This document shows, in pieces, positions 17,867 to 26,801 of a DNA stretch of 64,000 nt (position 1 is its first letter; every line of letters starts with the position of its first letter). The stretch is from positions 310,001-374,000 of the forward strand of contig NC_012781.1 in NCBI RefSeq assembly GCF_000020605.1, written 5' to 3'. The translations under genes were made by a program, and so were the position numbers. The notes under the pieces are model-generated. The model ran no database searches and had not been told where the DNA came from. It saw only the letters and a program-made list of their open reading frames with translations. Origin of the DNA: Agathobacter rectalis ATCC 33656. GTDB lineage: Bacteria > Bacillota > Clostridia > Lachnospirales > Lachnospiraceae.

Positions 17867-18283
17867 ATGAAAAAATTCAGATTTATTTTAGTACTAGCAA
17901 TGGCTGTAGTAATTAGTGGCGGAGTTATTTCTACATCAAGAGTTGTAAATGCAGCAACAGATATTAATTTTGGATCAAGGACTGTAGATGCTGGATGTGC
18001 ACGAAGATGGTTTCCGAAAGGTCAAACAGGATATACATTAACAAATGGACAGAATCAAACCATTTCTGTTACAGTATCAACAAGAGGAAATAATATTGGA
18101 ATTGGTTTTATGAAATATTCGACAAAAACAAATTATTCATATTATTCAGGAGTGCTTAGTGGAACTTCCGTTACAAAGAAAAAAGCTCTAAGTGGAGCTA
18201 CTGCAAGTTATCAGCCGTATGTTGAAAACTATAATGATACTGTACAATTAAGGATTAATTCTGGATATGCCAAAATGCAATAA
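17867..18283 (+). CDS. secreted small protein, bacteriocin-like candidate
   Basis: 138 residues with a clear Sec signal peptide: a basic start 'MKKFRF', a hydrophobic core at 7-21, and a likely cut after 'VVNA' near residue 30. The mature part of about 108 residues is Ser/Thr/Asn/Gly-rich with alternating beta-type sequence ('NGQNQTISVTVSTRGN') and a single cysteine in 'DAGCARRW'. A strong 'aaaggag' precedes the ATG. It is followed by a MacB-like ABC transporter and a two-component system, the context known for lactococcin-972-type bacteriocins and peptide-sensing loci. No antimicrobial family was recognised with certainty. Confidence 0.65.
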   Translation: MKKFRFILVLAMAVVISGGVISTSRVVNAATDINFGSRTVDAGCARRWFPKGQTGYTLTNGQNQTISVTVSTRGNNIGIGFMKYSTKTNYSYYSGVLSGTSVTKKKALSGATASYQPYVENYNDTVQLRINSGYAKMQ

Positions 18284-18300
18284 TAGAGGAAAATAAAAAA

Positions 18301-18338
18301 CGAAGGAAATGATATTTTATTACATATCATTTCCTTCG
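18301..18338. terminator. 14-bp perfect hairpin between peptide and permease genes
   Basis: 'cgaaggaaatgata' (18301-18314) pairs perfectly with 'tatcatttccttcg' (18325-18338). A T-rich tract follows only on the minus strand, so on the plus strand it may act as a processing or mRNA-stabilising hairpin that lowers expression of the downstream ABC genes relative to the peptide. Confidence 0.6.
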
Positions 18339-18363
18339 ATTGGTAGTATTGAGGAGATGGGAT

Positions 18364-19689
18364 ATGATAGAAACAGCTCTTATATATATAAAAAGAAATA
18401 AAATAAAATCTTTGATTATTATACTAATCATCGCGACAATAATCCTGGGTGAAATTATTGGTCTGCTATTAAACAATGCCTCAGAAAAATCTGAGAGAGA
18501 TGCATATTTATATAATGGGGCTGCATTAGTAATTGAGGATGATAATGGAGGATTTACCAAGAGTGATTATGATGAAATCAGAAAAGTGAAATATGTAACA
18601 GGACTGGGGGCGTGGAGAGAGCTGATTGCAGATCCGGTGGATACAGAGAATGTAAAGGAACATAAAGGAATAGATCCGGAGAATAAAGATGTGCGCAATC
18701 GGGCTGACAAAATGGTGATTGTTGCAAATATGGATGTGCAGCAATATAGCCTGTTTTCATGGGAAAAAAATGTATCTCTTATTGAAGGGGAATTTCCAAC
18801 ATATGAAAATAAAGGAATTATTGTAGAACAGCGATATGCGAAAAAAAATAACCTTAAGGTAGGGGATGAAGTTAAATATACTATAGGAGACCAATCGGAG
18901 GCAACGTCTTTACAAATATGCGGAATTTATAAAGTGGACAGTGATTTCGAAATATATGATTCAAATGAAGAGGGAACCTCGGTATACATACATAGTCCAT
19001 ATAATTCTATATATGTAGATTATGATTATATTGTAGAGTTACTAGGGTTAGAGTACACAGCGTCAACGGGAAGCGAAGTGTATATTGATAAGATAGAGCA
19101 TATAGATGCAGTAAAAAAACAATTAAAGAAAATGTATGGAGATAATGTGGAGATATATGATAATACTTCTAATTATCTCGATTCAGAATGTAAAGTCGTA
19201 GGATTGATGGGAAAAACATCAAAAATAATTTGCTGGATGATAATTATAATGGGTGAAATTATTTTGTTAATCGTTTTCTCGTTTTATACTATCCAATACC
19301 AAAAAGATACAGGACTTTTTATGGTACTCGGAAGGTCAAGAAAATGGTGTATAGGTAGATTTGCATTTATAGGAATGATATATGCAATTAGTGGATTACT
19401 TTTGGGTGCGCTATTATACTGTGTGCTTGGCGATTTAATATGTAGCATTATAAGTGGTATAGGTAAGAATGTCATAATTAATAGTACAGACAGAGCTATA
19501 GGTGGATATGATATACCAGGAATATTTCAAGGCTTTGAGGTACGTATAGAAATGAGTGCTTTTTTTACTCTGAAAAACATTATAATTCTATTAATAATTT
19601 CGTTGGTTAATTGGATTGCATTTATGGTACTGCCTGTTGTAACAACTGTTGAAGAAAATGCAAAGAAACTGTTAAATTCGAAGGGATAG
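18364..19689 (+). CDS. FtsX/MacB-like ABC transporter permease
   Basis: 441 residues from ATG 18364, preferred to the TTG at 18340 because 'gaggag' sits eight bases upstream. One N-terminal membrane helix (about 12-36) is followed by an extracellular domain of about 250 residues (MacB-PCD type) and three C-terminal helices beginning near 'ICWMIIIMGEIILLIVFSF', the FtsX fold. It pairs with the ATPase and the second permease downstream. Such mechanotransmission-type transporters export or remove peptides and often give self-protection to antimicrobial peptides. Confidence 0.82.
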   Translation: MIETALIYIKRNKIKSLIIILIIATIILGEIIGLLLNNASEKSERDAYLYNGAALVIEDDNGGFTKSDYDEIRKVKYVTGLGAWRELIADPVDTENVKEHKGIDPENKDVRNRADKMVIVANMDVQQYSLFSWEKNVSLIEGEFPTYENKGIIVEQRYAKKNNLKVGDEVKYTIGDQSEATSLQICGIYKVDSDFEIYDSNEEGTSVYIHSPYNSIYVDYDYIVELLGLEYTASTGSEVYIDKIEHIDAVKKQLKKMYGDNVEIYDNTSNYLDSECKVVGLMGKTSKIICWMIIIMGEIILLIVFSFYTIQYQKDTGLFMVLGRSRKWCIGRFAFIGMIYAISGLLLGALLYCVLGDLICSIISGIGKNVIINSTDRAIGGYDIPGIFQGFEVRIEMSAFFTLKNIIILLIISLVNWIAFMVLPVVTTVEENAKKLLNSKG

Positions 19690-19697
19690 TGGTAAAT

Positions 19698-20360
19698 ATG
19701 TTGGAAATGATTAATGTATCGTATGCATATAAATCAAAGAAGGAAATTGTGCATGTACTGGATAAAGTTACATACAGATTTGAAATAGGAGAAATGTATG
19801 GAATATTTGGTCCGTCAGGTTCAGGAAAGACAACGTGCTTATCGTTACTTGCCGGTTTAGAAAAACCGGATGAGGGGGAAATTTTGCTGGATGGAGAAAA
19901 TATACAAAATATTGGTGGAAGAAAACTGCGCCAAAACAGTATATCATTGGTTTTTCAGGATTATCAGTTATTTGATTATATGACTTCCCTTGAAAATGTA
20001 ATGGTTGCAGCCCAGATAAGCTTACCTGATGTACCAAAAAAAGAATTGATAAAAATGTGTAGAGACAGCCTTGTAATGGTTGGACTTGATGATAGTCAGA
20101 TAACCCGAAAGGTTACGGAATTGTCAGGTGGACAGCAGCAAAGAGTTGCAATAGCGAGGGCGTTGATAACAGATGCAAAATATATTCTGGCAGATGAGCC
20201 TACAGGAAATCTGGATAAAGAAAATCGAAGAAAAATTGTCGAATTGTTACAGCAGATAGCTCATGAACAGGACAGATGTGTTATAGTAGTAACCCACTCG
20301 GATTATGTAAAGAAAAAATGTGATATTTGCTATGATATGGGAGATGACGATGAGGAATAA
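19698..20360 (+). CDS. ABC transporter ATP-binding protein (LolD/MacB type)
   Basis: 220 residues from ATG 19698; an upstream GTG at 19689 overlaps the previous stop and is less likely. Walker A 'GPSGSGKTT' (38-46), signature 'LSGGQQQRV' (142-150), Walker B 'YILADEPTG' (162-170) and the H-loop 'TH' at 199-200 are intact, so it should hydrolyse ATP. It is translationally coupled to both flanking permease genes and completes a split three-gene transporter. Confidence 0.92.
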   Translation: MLEMINVSYAYKSKKEIVHVLDKVTYRFEIGEMYGIFGPSGSGKTTCLSLLAGLEKPDEGEILLDGENIQNIGGRKLRQNSISLVFQDYQLFDYMTSLENVMVAAQISLPDVPKKELIKMCRDSLVMVGLDDSQITRKVTELSGGQQQRVAIARALITDAKYILADEPTGNLDKENRRKIVELLQQIAHEQDRCVIVVTHSDYVKKKCDICYDMGDDDEE

Positions 20361-21618
20361 ATGGTGGCAGGCATGCAAAGAATTATTAGGGAGACCGGGG
20401 CGGAATATACTAATTGCTATTTGCATATTTGTACTGACACTGTTTTGCGGAATTGCAACATTTTTAGATTCGGCAATAGAGAGCTTTTACAAATCTTTTG
20501 CAGATATGGCAGGGTGTTGTGTTCTTGTTGAATCAGACGATTTTTCTACTTTAGATGATTGGAAAGATATTTTAGAATATGCAGATAATAATAAAAATGT
20601 TGTAGGATATAATAATGCATTTACAAGTGATATTATATGTGAAGCGGCAGATTTTGAAAATGTACCATATACAGAAAAACAAAGTGATTTTGAGAAAAAT
20701 AAAATATATGTCAGTGGAAACATAAATACTTCTTACAATGAATATTTCAGTAGTGGTATCTTTAAGATTTCAAAAGGAAAATATCCGATGTCAGGTGATA
20801 AAGGGGCAATGATATCAGATAAGCTTGCCTCTGAAAATAACCTGTCAATTGGCAGTAATGTATCTATACAGTATGAAAATAATACAATCAGTATTAAGGT
20901 AATTGGGATTTATACTGCAATAAATACTCCAAAGACACAGGTGAGCGATGGCTACTATAAAGAAGTAGCTAACAGTATAGTATTCACTGATTATAATTCA
21001 TATGTAGAATTAAACAATGAAGCAAGCTGTTATGGGATAAATTTTTTCAGCTCAGACTATAAAAGCACATCACTTTTATATGATGATATGAGTAAAATGT
21101 TTCAAAATGTTCCGAATTCGGCAGTTGTCAATCAGGTTTTGAATGAGGAACTGCAAATGACAGATGTAATATCAATGTTAAAAAGTATGACAAGTGTGAC
21201 ATTGAGTGTTATGTATATTGTATGTGTTGTGGTTATGTCGTTACTGACCGTTTTATGGCTTAAAGGACACTCAAAAATGATTGCAATATACAATACACTT
21301 GGACAGAGGAAATTTAAGACAATTCAAATTCTGTTATATGAGATTTTGATGATAACTGTTCCGGCACTTGTGGGTGCAGGAATATTGACATTGGGGCTGC
21401 TTAATAGATTTTCTGTCAATATTTTCAAATACTTTGTTGAATTTTGTGAGATTTCGAATTTTCAAAAAAGCTTTTCACTTGATATATGGAACTTTGAAAT
21501 GAATATCTGGCAATTTGTGTATAGAATCGGGCTTTTGGAAATTAGCGTTATTTTAATAACTATGATTGGAAGCTGTATTTATGCTAATAAGGGTTTGCGC
21601 ACATTAAGGAATAATTAG
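20350..21618 (+). CDS. second FtsX-like ABC transporter permease
   Basis: 422 residues. The start is placed at ATG 20350 (after 'gggag'), overlapping the ATPase gene by 11 bases; ATG 20344 is an alternative. It has the same plan as the first permease: a helix at about 18-37, a large extracellular domain, and three C-terminal helices ('TLSVMYIVCVVVMSLLTVLWL', a helix near 340-365, and 'GLLEISVILITMIGSCIYA'). The two permeases differ in sequence, so the transporter is probably a heterodimer. Confidence 0.8.
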   Translation: MRNKWWQACKELLGRPGRNILIAICIFVLTLFCGIATFLDSAIESFYKSFADMAGCCVLVESDDFSTLDDWKDILEYADNNKNVVGYNNAFTSDIICEAADFENVPYTEKQSDFEKNKIYVSGNINTSYNEYFSSGIFKISKGKYPMSGDKGAMISDKLASENNLSIGSNVSIQYENNTISIKVIGIYTAINTPKTQVSDGYYKEVANSIVFTDYNSYVELNNEASCYGINFFSSDYKSTSLLYDDMSKMFQNVPNSAVVNQVLNEELQMTDVISMLKSMTSVTLSVMYIVCVVVMSLLTVLWLKGHSKMIAIYNTLGQRKFKTIQILLYEILMITVPALVGAGILTLGLLNRFSVNIFKYFVEFCEISNFQKSFSLDIWNFEMNIWQFVYRIGLLEISVILITMIGSCIYANKGLRTLRNN

Positions 21619-21681
21619 GAGCGGTTATGTGGTATAATCTTTTTGATGTAATAAACATGTATAATATGATAGGAGCATATA

Positions 21682-22377
21682 ATGGACAAAATTCTTGTTG
21701 TTGAGGATGATAAAACAGTATACAGTGGAATAAAAAAGCTTCTCGAATTGCAGCATTATAGTGTGGTAATTGCGCAAAACGGTATGGAAGCCTTAGAAAA
21801 AATAGATGAATCGTTCAGCCTTGTAATAATGGATATAATGATGCCTCAGTTAGATGGCATTGAAACATGCAGGAGAATGCGTGAAAGACACAGTGTTCCG
21901 ATATTGTTTTTGTCAGCAAAATCGGAAGAGCTGGATAAGCTGGAAGGGCTTGAAGTAGGTGGTGACGATTACATGACTAAGCCATTTTCGAACATGGAGC
22001 TTATTTCAAAGGTTAAAGCTCTTATCAGACGATATCTGGTATATGACAGTGGAAGTGCAAATCGCACAAACAAGGATGAAACTATAGAGACAGATGGACT
22101 TAAACTGTTTACGAATCGAAACAAGGTTGAGTTTAATGATAATGAGATAAAATTAACAGGAAAAGAATATGAGATATTAAAATTGCTGATGAAAAATCCT
22201 GACCGGATATATACGATTGAGATGATATACGAGATGGTATGGGATGAGGCTTTTACATATAATGCAAAGAATACTGTTATGGTACACATTAAAAATCTTA
22301 GGAATAAGCTTATAAAAGCATGTGGCGATGCATGTATACACACAGAATGGGGAAGAGGATACCGTTTTGAGAGATGA
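21682..22377 (+). CDS. OmpR-family response regulator
   Basis: 231 residues. The receiver domain has acidic D9/D10, phospho-acceptor D51 in 'VIMDIMMP' and K100 in 'MTKPF'. The C-terminal winged helix (about 130-231) has the usual 'LTGKEYEILKLLMKN' and 'TVMVHIKNLRNKL'. 'aggag' precedes the ATG. It overlaps or abuts the sensor kinase gene and most likely controls the ABC/peptide genes upstream, as in Bce/VirRS-type modules. Confidence 0.92.
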   Translation: MDKILVVEDDKTVYSGIKKLLELQHYSVVIAQNGMEALEKIDESFSLVIMDIMMPQLDGIETCRRMRERHSVPILFLSAKSEELDKLEGLEVGGDDYMTKPFSNMELISKVKALIRRYLVYDSGSANRTNKDETIETDGLKLFTNRNKVEFNDNEIKLTGKEYEILKLLMKNPDRIYTIEMIYEMVWDEAFTYNAKNTVMVHIKNLRNKLIKACGDACIHTEWGRGYRFER

Positions 22378-23563
22378 TTTAAAGAGAGTAAAACAAAAGC
22401 TGTCTTTGACATTTGCAATTGCGATTATAGGCACATGCGTTGTTTTTGGACTATTATACTATCTGGGAATTGATTTGTTGAGCTATTATATTGAAGCTGG
22501 ATCTTGTATGATATACTATAATGAAAAGCCATATATAGACGAGTTTCAACAATATGTATCTGATAATGATATAAGTACTACAGATGTCGAGCAATATGAT
22601 GAATGGATGTCGGAGCATGATGTTGCGTTTTATAGTGTTCAGGAAATGGGGAAGGTAATATACAATAAATCAAATGTAGATAAGCTTATATCTCCGGCTA
22701 AAAATATGTATGATTACCGATTTACAGGAAGCTATGAGCTGCCTGTCCAGTTCTCCGATATTGAGGCGGAAGTATTTATATATACAGGATTTACGGAAAA
22801 ATATTATATTGCTTTTATGATTTTTGATGTGGGATTTTCTCTTATGCTGGGAATTGTATTTGTGTATCTACGCATCAGAAAAATTATAGCGGGCTATCAA
22901 ACAGAGCTTGAAGCATCACAGGAACAGGAGAAAAAAGCGCGACAGGAAAAGGATGAACTGATGCGTAATATGGCTCATGACCTGCGTACGCCGTTGACTG
23001 GTGTTATGACATATGTTGATGTAATGAAACTGGAGAACGAAGCATATGCCGAGAATATGAAAAATCTTAATTTTATAAGTGAAAAGGTATTGGATATCAG
23101 GACTCAGGTAGACAATCTGCTGGATTTTTCAATTGCCGGTTCACAAAGACCTGTTGAATTGGATGCATCAATGGATGTTGAGTATATATTTGGAGATTAC
23201 CTCTCAGATGTGTGTGCTCAGCTTATGAAAAGCAATTATGAGGTTGATGCAGAAGGAATAAGCTTTAAGCAGGTAAAGGTTGCTGTTAATATGGCATTTT
23301 TGACAAGAATATTTTCCAATCTGACGGATAATATATATAAATATGCGGACAATAAGAAGCCTGTTGTTATGAAAACAGCTTTTACGAAAAAAACATTTAG
23401 CGTTGAAATTGGCAATGGCGTATGTGACAATAAAACGCTTCTTAAAAGTGCCGGGATAGGGCTTAAGAGCGTGGATGCGATGATGCAGCGCATGAATGGA
23501 AGCATGAGCTTTAAAAGGGAACATGGGAAGTTTTGGGTTAAACTGGAGTTTCCGATTGTGTAG
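22367..23563 (+). CDS. sensor histidine kinase
   Basis: The start is read as TTG 22367, eight bases after 'ggaagaggat', giving 398 residues; GTG 22322 or ATG 22328 inside the regulator gene are alternatives. Two membrane helices (about 12-33 and 149-170) enclose an extracellular sensor of about 115 residues. Cytoplasmic motifs are H204 in 'MAHDLRTPLTG', the N box 'FSNLTDNIYKYAD' and a 'GIGL' G box. The D-box region 'EIGNGVCDNKTL' is unusual compared with the consensus DNGxG. Partner of the preceding response regulator. Confidence 0.85.
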   Translation: MRDDLKRVKQKLSLTFAIAIIGTCVVFGLLYYLGIDLLSYYIEAGSCMIYYNEKPYIDEFQQYVSDNDISTTDVEQYDEWMSEHDVAFYSVQEMGKVIYNKSNVDKLISPAKNMYDYRFTGSYELPVQFSDIEAEVFIYTGFTEKYYIAFMIFDVGFSLMLGIVFVYLRIRKIIAGYQTELEASQEQEKKARQEKDELMRNMAHDLRTPLTGVMTYVDVMKLENEAYAENMKNLNFISEKVLDIRTQVDNLLDFSIAGSQRPVELDASMDVEYIFGDYLSDVCAQLMKSNYEVDAEGISFKQVKVAVNMAFLTRIFSNLTDNIYKYADNKKPVVMKTAFTKKTFSVEIGNGVCDNKTLLKSAGIGLKSVDAMMQRMNGSMSFKREHGKFWVKLEFPIV

Positions 23564-23579
23564 TGAATATTTTTTCATG

Positions 23580-23620
23580 AAAACCTCCATACTAAATAGA
23601 AAAGAAGTATGGAGGTTTTT
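23580..23620 (+). promoter_or_regulatory. hairpin that terminates the kinase gene and covers the next ribosome binding site
   Basis: A perfect 14-bp stem: 23580-23593 'aaaacctccatact' with 23606-23619 'agtatggaggtttt', loop 12 bases, ending in T. The Shine-Dalgarno 'ggagg' of the next gene (23611-23615) lies wholly in the 3' arm and its ATG is at 23621. Transcripts from upstream would be terminated or have the site masked. Confidence 0.75.
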
Positions 23621-24067
23621 ATGAGCAGAAATATTGAAAATCATGATTCGGTGCTCTTGCTTCAGGATTGCATAGCGGGCTGTAAGATGGCACTTGAGAG
23701 CATGGACGATATAAGAGAACACACAGATGACAAGCAGCTTCGTGAGCTGATAGACAAGTACTATGATGAGCACACCGGGCTGTCAGTGGATTGCAGGGAT
23801 ATGCTTGACAAAGCAGGTGCAGATATTAAGGAACCGGGTGTGTTTGCAAAGATGGCTGCGAAGCTGCAGACTGCAATGAAGATGGCAGTGAATGATGATC
23901 AGTCCCAGGCAGCAAAGTTACTGACGGAGGGCTGTAATATGGGCATAGAGACAATCAGCGGCAGTCTCAATGAATATCGCGATGCTGATTCAAAGAGTGT
24001 GGCAATTGCAGAGAGGCTCAGGACGCTTGAGGAAAAAATGGTGGGAGATCTGCAGCCACTATTATAA
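23621..24067 (+). CDS. helical ferritin-like-fold protein, unknown function
   Basis: 148 residues from ATG 23621 (MSRNIEN). It is all-helical by sequence, Asp/Glu/Lys/Met-rich, with no signal or membrane segment. The pattern 'DCIAGCKMALESMDDI...DKYYDEHTGLSVDCRDML' looks like the four-helix PA2169/DUF2383-type bundle, but the family is not certain. No complete di-iron ExxH pair is seen, so iron storage is not claimed. It ends at a shared terminator with the convergent gene. Confidence 0.7.
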   Translation: MSRNIENHDSVLLLQDCIAGCKMALESMDDIREHTDDKQLRELIDKYYDEHTGLSVDCRDMLDKAGADIKEPGVFAKMAAKLQTAMKMAVNDDQSQAAKLLTEGCNMGIETISGSLNEYRDADSKSVAIAERLRTLEEKMVGDLQPLL

Positions 24068-24078
24068 AAAATATAAAA

Positions 24079-24116
24079 TAACGGCTGTTGTACTGATTTG
24101 GTACAACAGCCGTTTA
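24079..24116. terminator. two-way terminator between convergent genes
   Basis: 'acggctgttgtac' and 'gtacaacagccgt' form a 13-bp stem with a 7-base loop, with A/T flanks on both sides. Its right arm touches the stop codon of the minus-strand gene. Confidence 0.85.
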
Positions 24117-25415
24117 TGCGTAGCTGTCAAGCATCATGCCTGAATAAATTGACGAAATATATGGTGTGTTGAAATTGTGCCCGGGATTCTTATATGCCAC
24201 AACAACCTTCTGCACATAGTTCATAGGGTTGACTGTCACAGAGTTTGCTTTGTCACCTATTGCATCCTTTAGTGCTGTAAGAGTGTTGAAGGTGTCATCA
24301 GCTCTGTCCGGACTAAGCGCACCGGCGAGGATATCGCGGTCAATGGTGAGTTTGCCGTCATCGTCTGTCATGAGACCGATGTAGGAAAGCTTTGACTGTG
24401 AGCCCTTTGTGATGGAGCTTATATCACGAAGCAGCCTTGTGGCATCTGCAGAGTCGTTCACTGAATAATCATCTGCCACGTCTATCATCTTATTGTATGC
24501 GTCAACCAGAGTCTGCACATTGTCGGCAACTGCATCGGAATTGGCCTTAAAACCGATGGCTGCGGCACCTGTATCTGTGGTCGGCTTTTTGAGCGTGAGC
24601 TCAAAGGTATTATTGATGGTAAAGGTGTTGGACAAGGATGAGTGCGCGGTGCCATTCAGCGAAAAGTCAGAATTGTGGGCAGGGGATGATACCTTATCAA
24701 TACCCAGCTGCTTCATCATGCTTATGGACTCTGCGTTAGCTGACGGAGCCACACTAAAGAGAGAATCCTCAGTCTCGCTGAGACCTGTCTGCATTGATGT
24801 AAGCTGAAGCGCTGCCTTGCCTGAGTCATCATGGACTATGTCTGCCTCGATGCCAAGACCGGATGCGTTTATGAGCCTCTTGAGCTTGTCCTGCACCTCG
24901 CCGTTTGTTTCACCGGTGCTCACTCCGAACTGGAACTCATAGGATGATGCATTGGTATTTATGTCAAAAGAATAGCTGCCCGGTATAAAGGACAGAGCCT
25001 TGCTGTCTAAGTAGCTGCCGGTATTGACCTGTGGTGCGGCGAGCTGCCTGACCTCTATATCAAAGCCGTCTGCTCCTTTATTCTCTGAGCCGTCACCCAC
25101 GTAGCGCACACCTACAGCATCCTCATTAGATGACTCCGCAACCTTCTTCTGGAAGGAGTCAGATGAGCCTGCGTATTTATCAGAAAGCGAATCCACGGCA
25201 TTTAAGATGGCCTTAGAGCTTTCCTTTATATCGATAGCATATTTCTTGGCCTCGGACATATTGGAAATCTTGTACAGAGGGGACTCTTTATTTGTCTTTA
25301 TTATTCTGTTGTATATCTTGCGCAGGTCGCTTTTCTTGTGCGAATCATAGCGCGATACCTCTTTATTGGCATAAGTGCTGGCATAGTAAGCGTAGGCACT
25401 GTCTATCTTTGCCAT
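24114..25415 (-). CDS. FliD-like flagellar cap/hook-associated protein
   Basis: 433 residues from the ATG at 25415 (MAKIDSAYAYY), chosen because 'aaaggagggg' lies seven bases upstream; a longer start at 25433 has none. The N-terminal helical region, a central beta-rich region ('GFDIEVRQLAAPQVNTGSYL', the FliD_N style) and a C-terminal helical region ('LVDAYNKMIDVADDYS', 'GLMTDDDGKLTIDRDIL') match FliD organisation. FliD caps the filament and helps flagellin polymerise. It stands outside any flagellar operon and lacks the usual coiled-coil terminus, so it may be an accessory paralogue. No convincing sigma-D promoter was found upstream. Confidence 0.72.
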   Translation of the reverse strand: MAKIDSAYAYYASTYANKEVSRYDSHKKSDLRKIYNRIIKTNKESPLYKISNMSEAKKYAIDIKESSKAILNAVDSLSDKYAGSSDSFQKKVAESSNEDAVGVRYVGDGSENKGADGFDIEVRQLAAPQVNTGSYLDSKALSFIPGSYSFDINTNASSYEFQFGVSTGETNGEVQDKLKRLINASGLGIEADIVHDDSGKAALQLTSMQTGLSETEDSLFSVAPSANAESISMMKQLGIDKVSSPAHNSDFSLNGTAHSSLSNTFTINNTFELTLKKPTTDTGAAAIGFKANSDAVADNVQTLVDAYNKMIDVADDYSVNDSADATRLLRDISSITKGSQSKLSYIGLMTDDDGKLTIDRDILAGALSPDRADDTFNTLTALKDAIGDKANSVTVNPMNYVQKVVVAYKNPGHNFNTPYISSIYSGMMLDSYA

Positions 25416-25745
25416 AAAGACCCCTCCTTTCATCCGTGAAAATCGTTTAATCCGTTAAATGGTAATCCTTTAAATATTATATTGTATAGCTGCGATTACT
25501 AATGCTTAACTGCAGCTATAATAAGCTATGTAAAATTTTTAATTATCAAATCCTACTTATACACATATATTATATCGTCATAATTGAGGATTTACAACAA
25601 CAAAATACTTGAAAAATTCAGATAAATGTACTATATTTAGTTATGTATCTGTAAGATTTATAAAAATTAATTGCTGCCGGACATACAAAAAGGTACAGAC
25701 AGCGGCACTGTTCAAAAGAATTTGCAATAAATTTTAAAATAGCTA
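25416..25745. other. AT-rich spacer between divergent genes
   Basis: No coding frame, RNA gene or clear hairpin was recognised between the FliD-like gene and the promoter of the rpmG operon. It probably holds the minus-strand promoter of the FliD-like gene. Confidence 0.5.
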
Positions 25746-25775
25746 TTGACGGTTACGGCTCAACTGTGATATAGT
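25746..25775 (+). promoter_or_regulatory. sigma-A promoter of rpmG-secE-nusG
   Basis: 'ttgacg' and 'tatagt' are separated by 18 bases, about 80 bases before the rpmG start. Confidence 0.75.
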
Positions 25776-25857
25776 ATACAGGCTTGGAAATAGGTCTTTT
25801 TTTTATGCCTTTTTTTAAGGGTACAAACAACAAAGAATTTAAACGGAGGTGGAAGTC

Positions 25858-26007
25858 GTGCGTACAAAGATTACATTAGCGTGCACAGAATGTCAGCGTC
25901 GTAATTACAACATGACAAAGGACAAAAAAACTCATCCGGACAGAATGGAAACCAAGAAGTATTGTAGATTCTGCAGAACTCATACAATGCACAAGGAAAC
26001 AAAATAG
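25858..26007 (+). CDS. rpmG: 50S ribosomal protein L33
   Basis: 49 residues with a GTG start after 'cggaggtgg'. The four zinc-ligand cysteines of the C+ form are present (C9, C12, C36, C39), with the family motif '[12 protein letters not shown]'. It is the usual leader gene of the secE-nusG cluster in Firmicutes and is co-transcribed with secE 27 bases on. Confidence 0.97.
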   Translation: MRTKITLACTECQRRNYNMTKDKKTHPDRMETKKYCRFCRTHTMHKETK

Positions 26008-26034
26008 TCTAGGAACTGAGTGAAGGAGTACATT

Positions 26035-26250
26035 ATGGGACAGAATGAAAAAGTCGAAAAGGCTCCAAAAACAAGCTGGTTTTCAGGTCTGAAAGCTGAA
26101 TTTCAGAAGATTATCTGGCCTGAGAAGCAATCGGTCATCAGACAGACCATTGCAGTGCTGGCGGTTTCAGTAGTTACCGGTCTTATTATTGCGCTTCTTG
26201 ACTGGGGTATCCAGCAGGGCGTAGATTTCCTTATTGGTTTACATTTTTAA
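26035..26250 (+). CDS. secE: preprotein translocase subunit SecE
   Basis: 71 residues from ATG 26035 ('gaaggag' upstream; GTG 26020 is unlikely). A short cytoplasmic amphipathic part has the family motif 'AEFQKIIWPEKQSV' and one membrane helix follows (about 42-62). This is the short single-helix Gram-positive form. It forms the SecYEG channel with SecY, which is encoded elsewhere. Confidence 0.95.
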   Translation: MGQNEKVEKAPKTSWFSGLKAEFQKIIWPEKQSVIRQTIAVLAVSVVTGLIIALLDWGIQQGVDFLIGLHF

Positions 26251-26268
26251 AACGGAGGCAAAGTGATT

Positions 26269-26787
26269 ATGACAGAAGCGAACTGGTATGTAGTTCATAC
26301 CTATTCAGGTTATGAAAACAAAGTCAAAGCTAATATTGACAAAACAATCGAAAACAGACATCTTGAGGACCAAATCCTTGAAGTGCGTGTTCCATTGGAG
26401 GACGTTACAGAGGTGAAGAACGGTGTTCGTAAACAGGTTTCCAAGAAGATGTTTCCAGGCTATGTTCTTATTCATATGATTATGAATGATGATACATGGT
26501 ACGTTGTACGAAATACCAGAGGCGTAACTGGATTTGTAGGTCCGGGAAGCAAACCGGTTCCTCTCACAGAAGCCGAGATGAGACCTTTGGGTATTAAGAC
26601 GGAAAACGTGGTAGTTGATTTTGCTGAGGGTGACATGATAGTCGTTATCGGCGGTGTCTGGAAGGATACAGTCGGTGTTATCACAGCTATGAATTATCAC
26701 AAGCAGACAGTTACAATTAATGTAGAGCTGTTCGGTCGCGAGACACCGGTAGAAGTAAGTTTCGCAGATGTTAAGAAAACAAATTAA
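26269..26787 (+). CDS. nusG: transcription termination/antitermination protein NusG
   Basis: 172 residues from ATG 26269. The N-terminal NGN domain opens '[16 protein letters not shown]', with the RNA-polymerase-contacting '[10 protein letters not shown]' and '[13 protein letters not shown]'; the C-terminal KOW domain has '[19 protein letters not shown]'. It binds RNA polymerase and influences pausing and Rho termination. It lies in the conserved place between secE and rplK. Confidence 0.97.
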   Translation: MTEANWYVVHTYSGYENKVKANIDKTIENRHLEDQILEVRVPLEDVTEVKNGVRKQVSKKMFPGYVLIHMIMNDDTWYVVRNTRGVTGFVGPGSKPVPLTEAEMRPLGIKTENVVVDFAEGDMIVVIGGVWKDTVGVITAMNYHKQTVTINVELFGRETPVEVSFADVKKTN

Positions 26788-26801
26788 GGAGGCAATTCCA
26801 A

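Noticed and set aside
24493..24807. A 104-codon plus-strand frame
   Set aside because: It is a shadow of the minus-strand FliD-like gene, with no ribosome binding site.
24114..25415. This locus as part of a flagellar operon
   Set aside because: No fliS, flagellin or other flagellar gene is adjacent; only a FliD-like protein is encoded.
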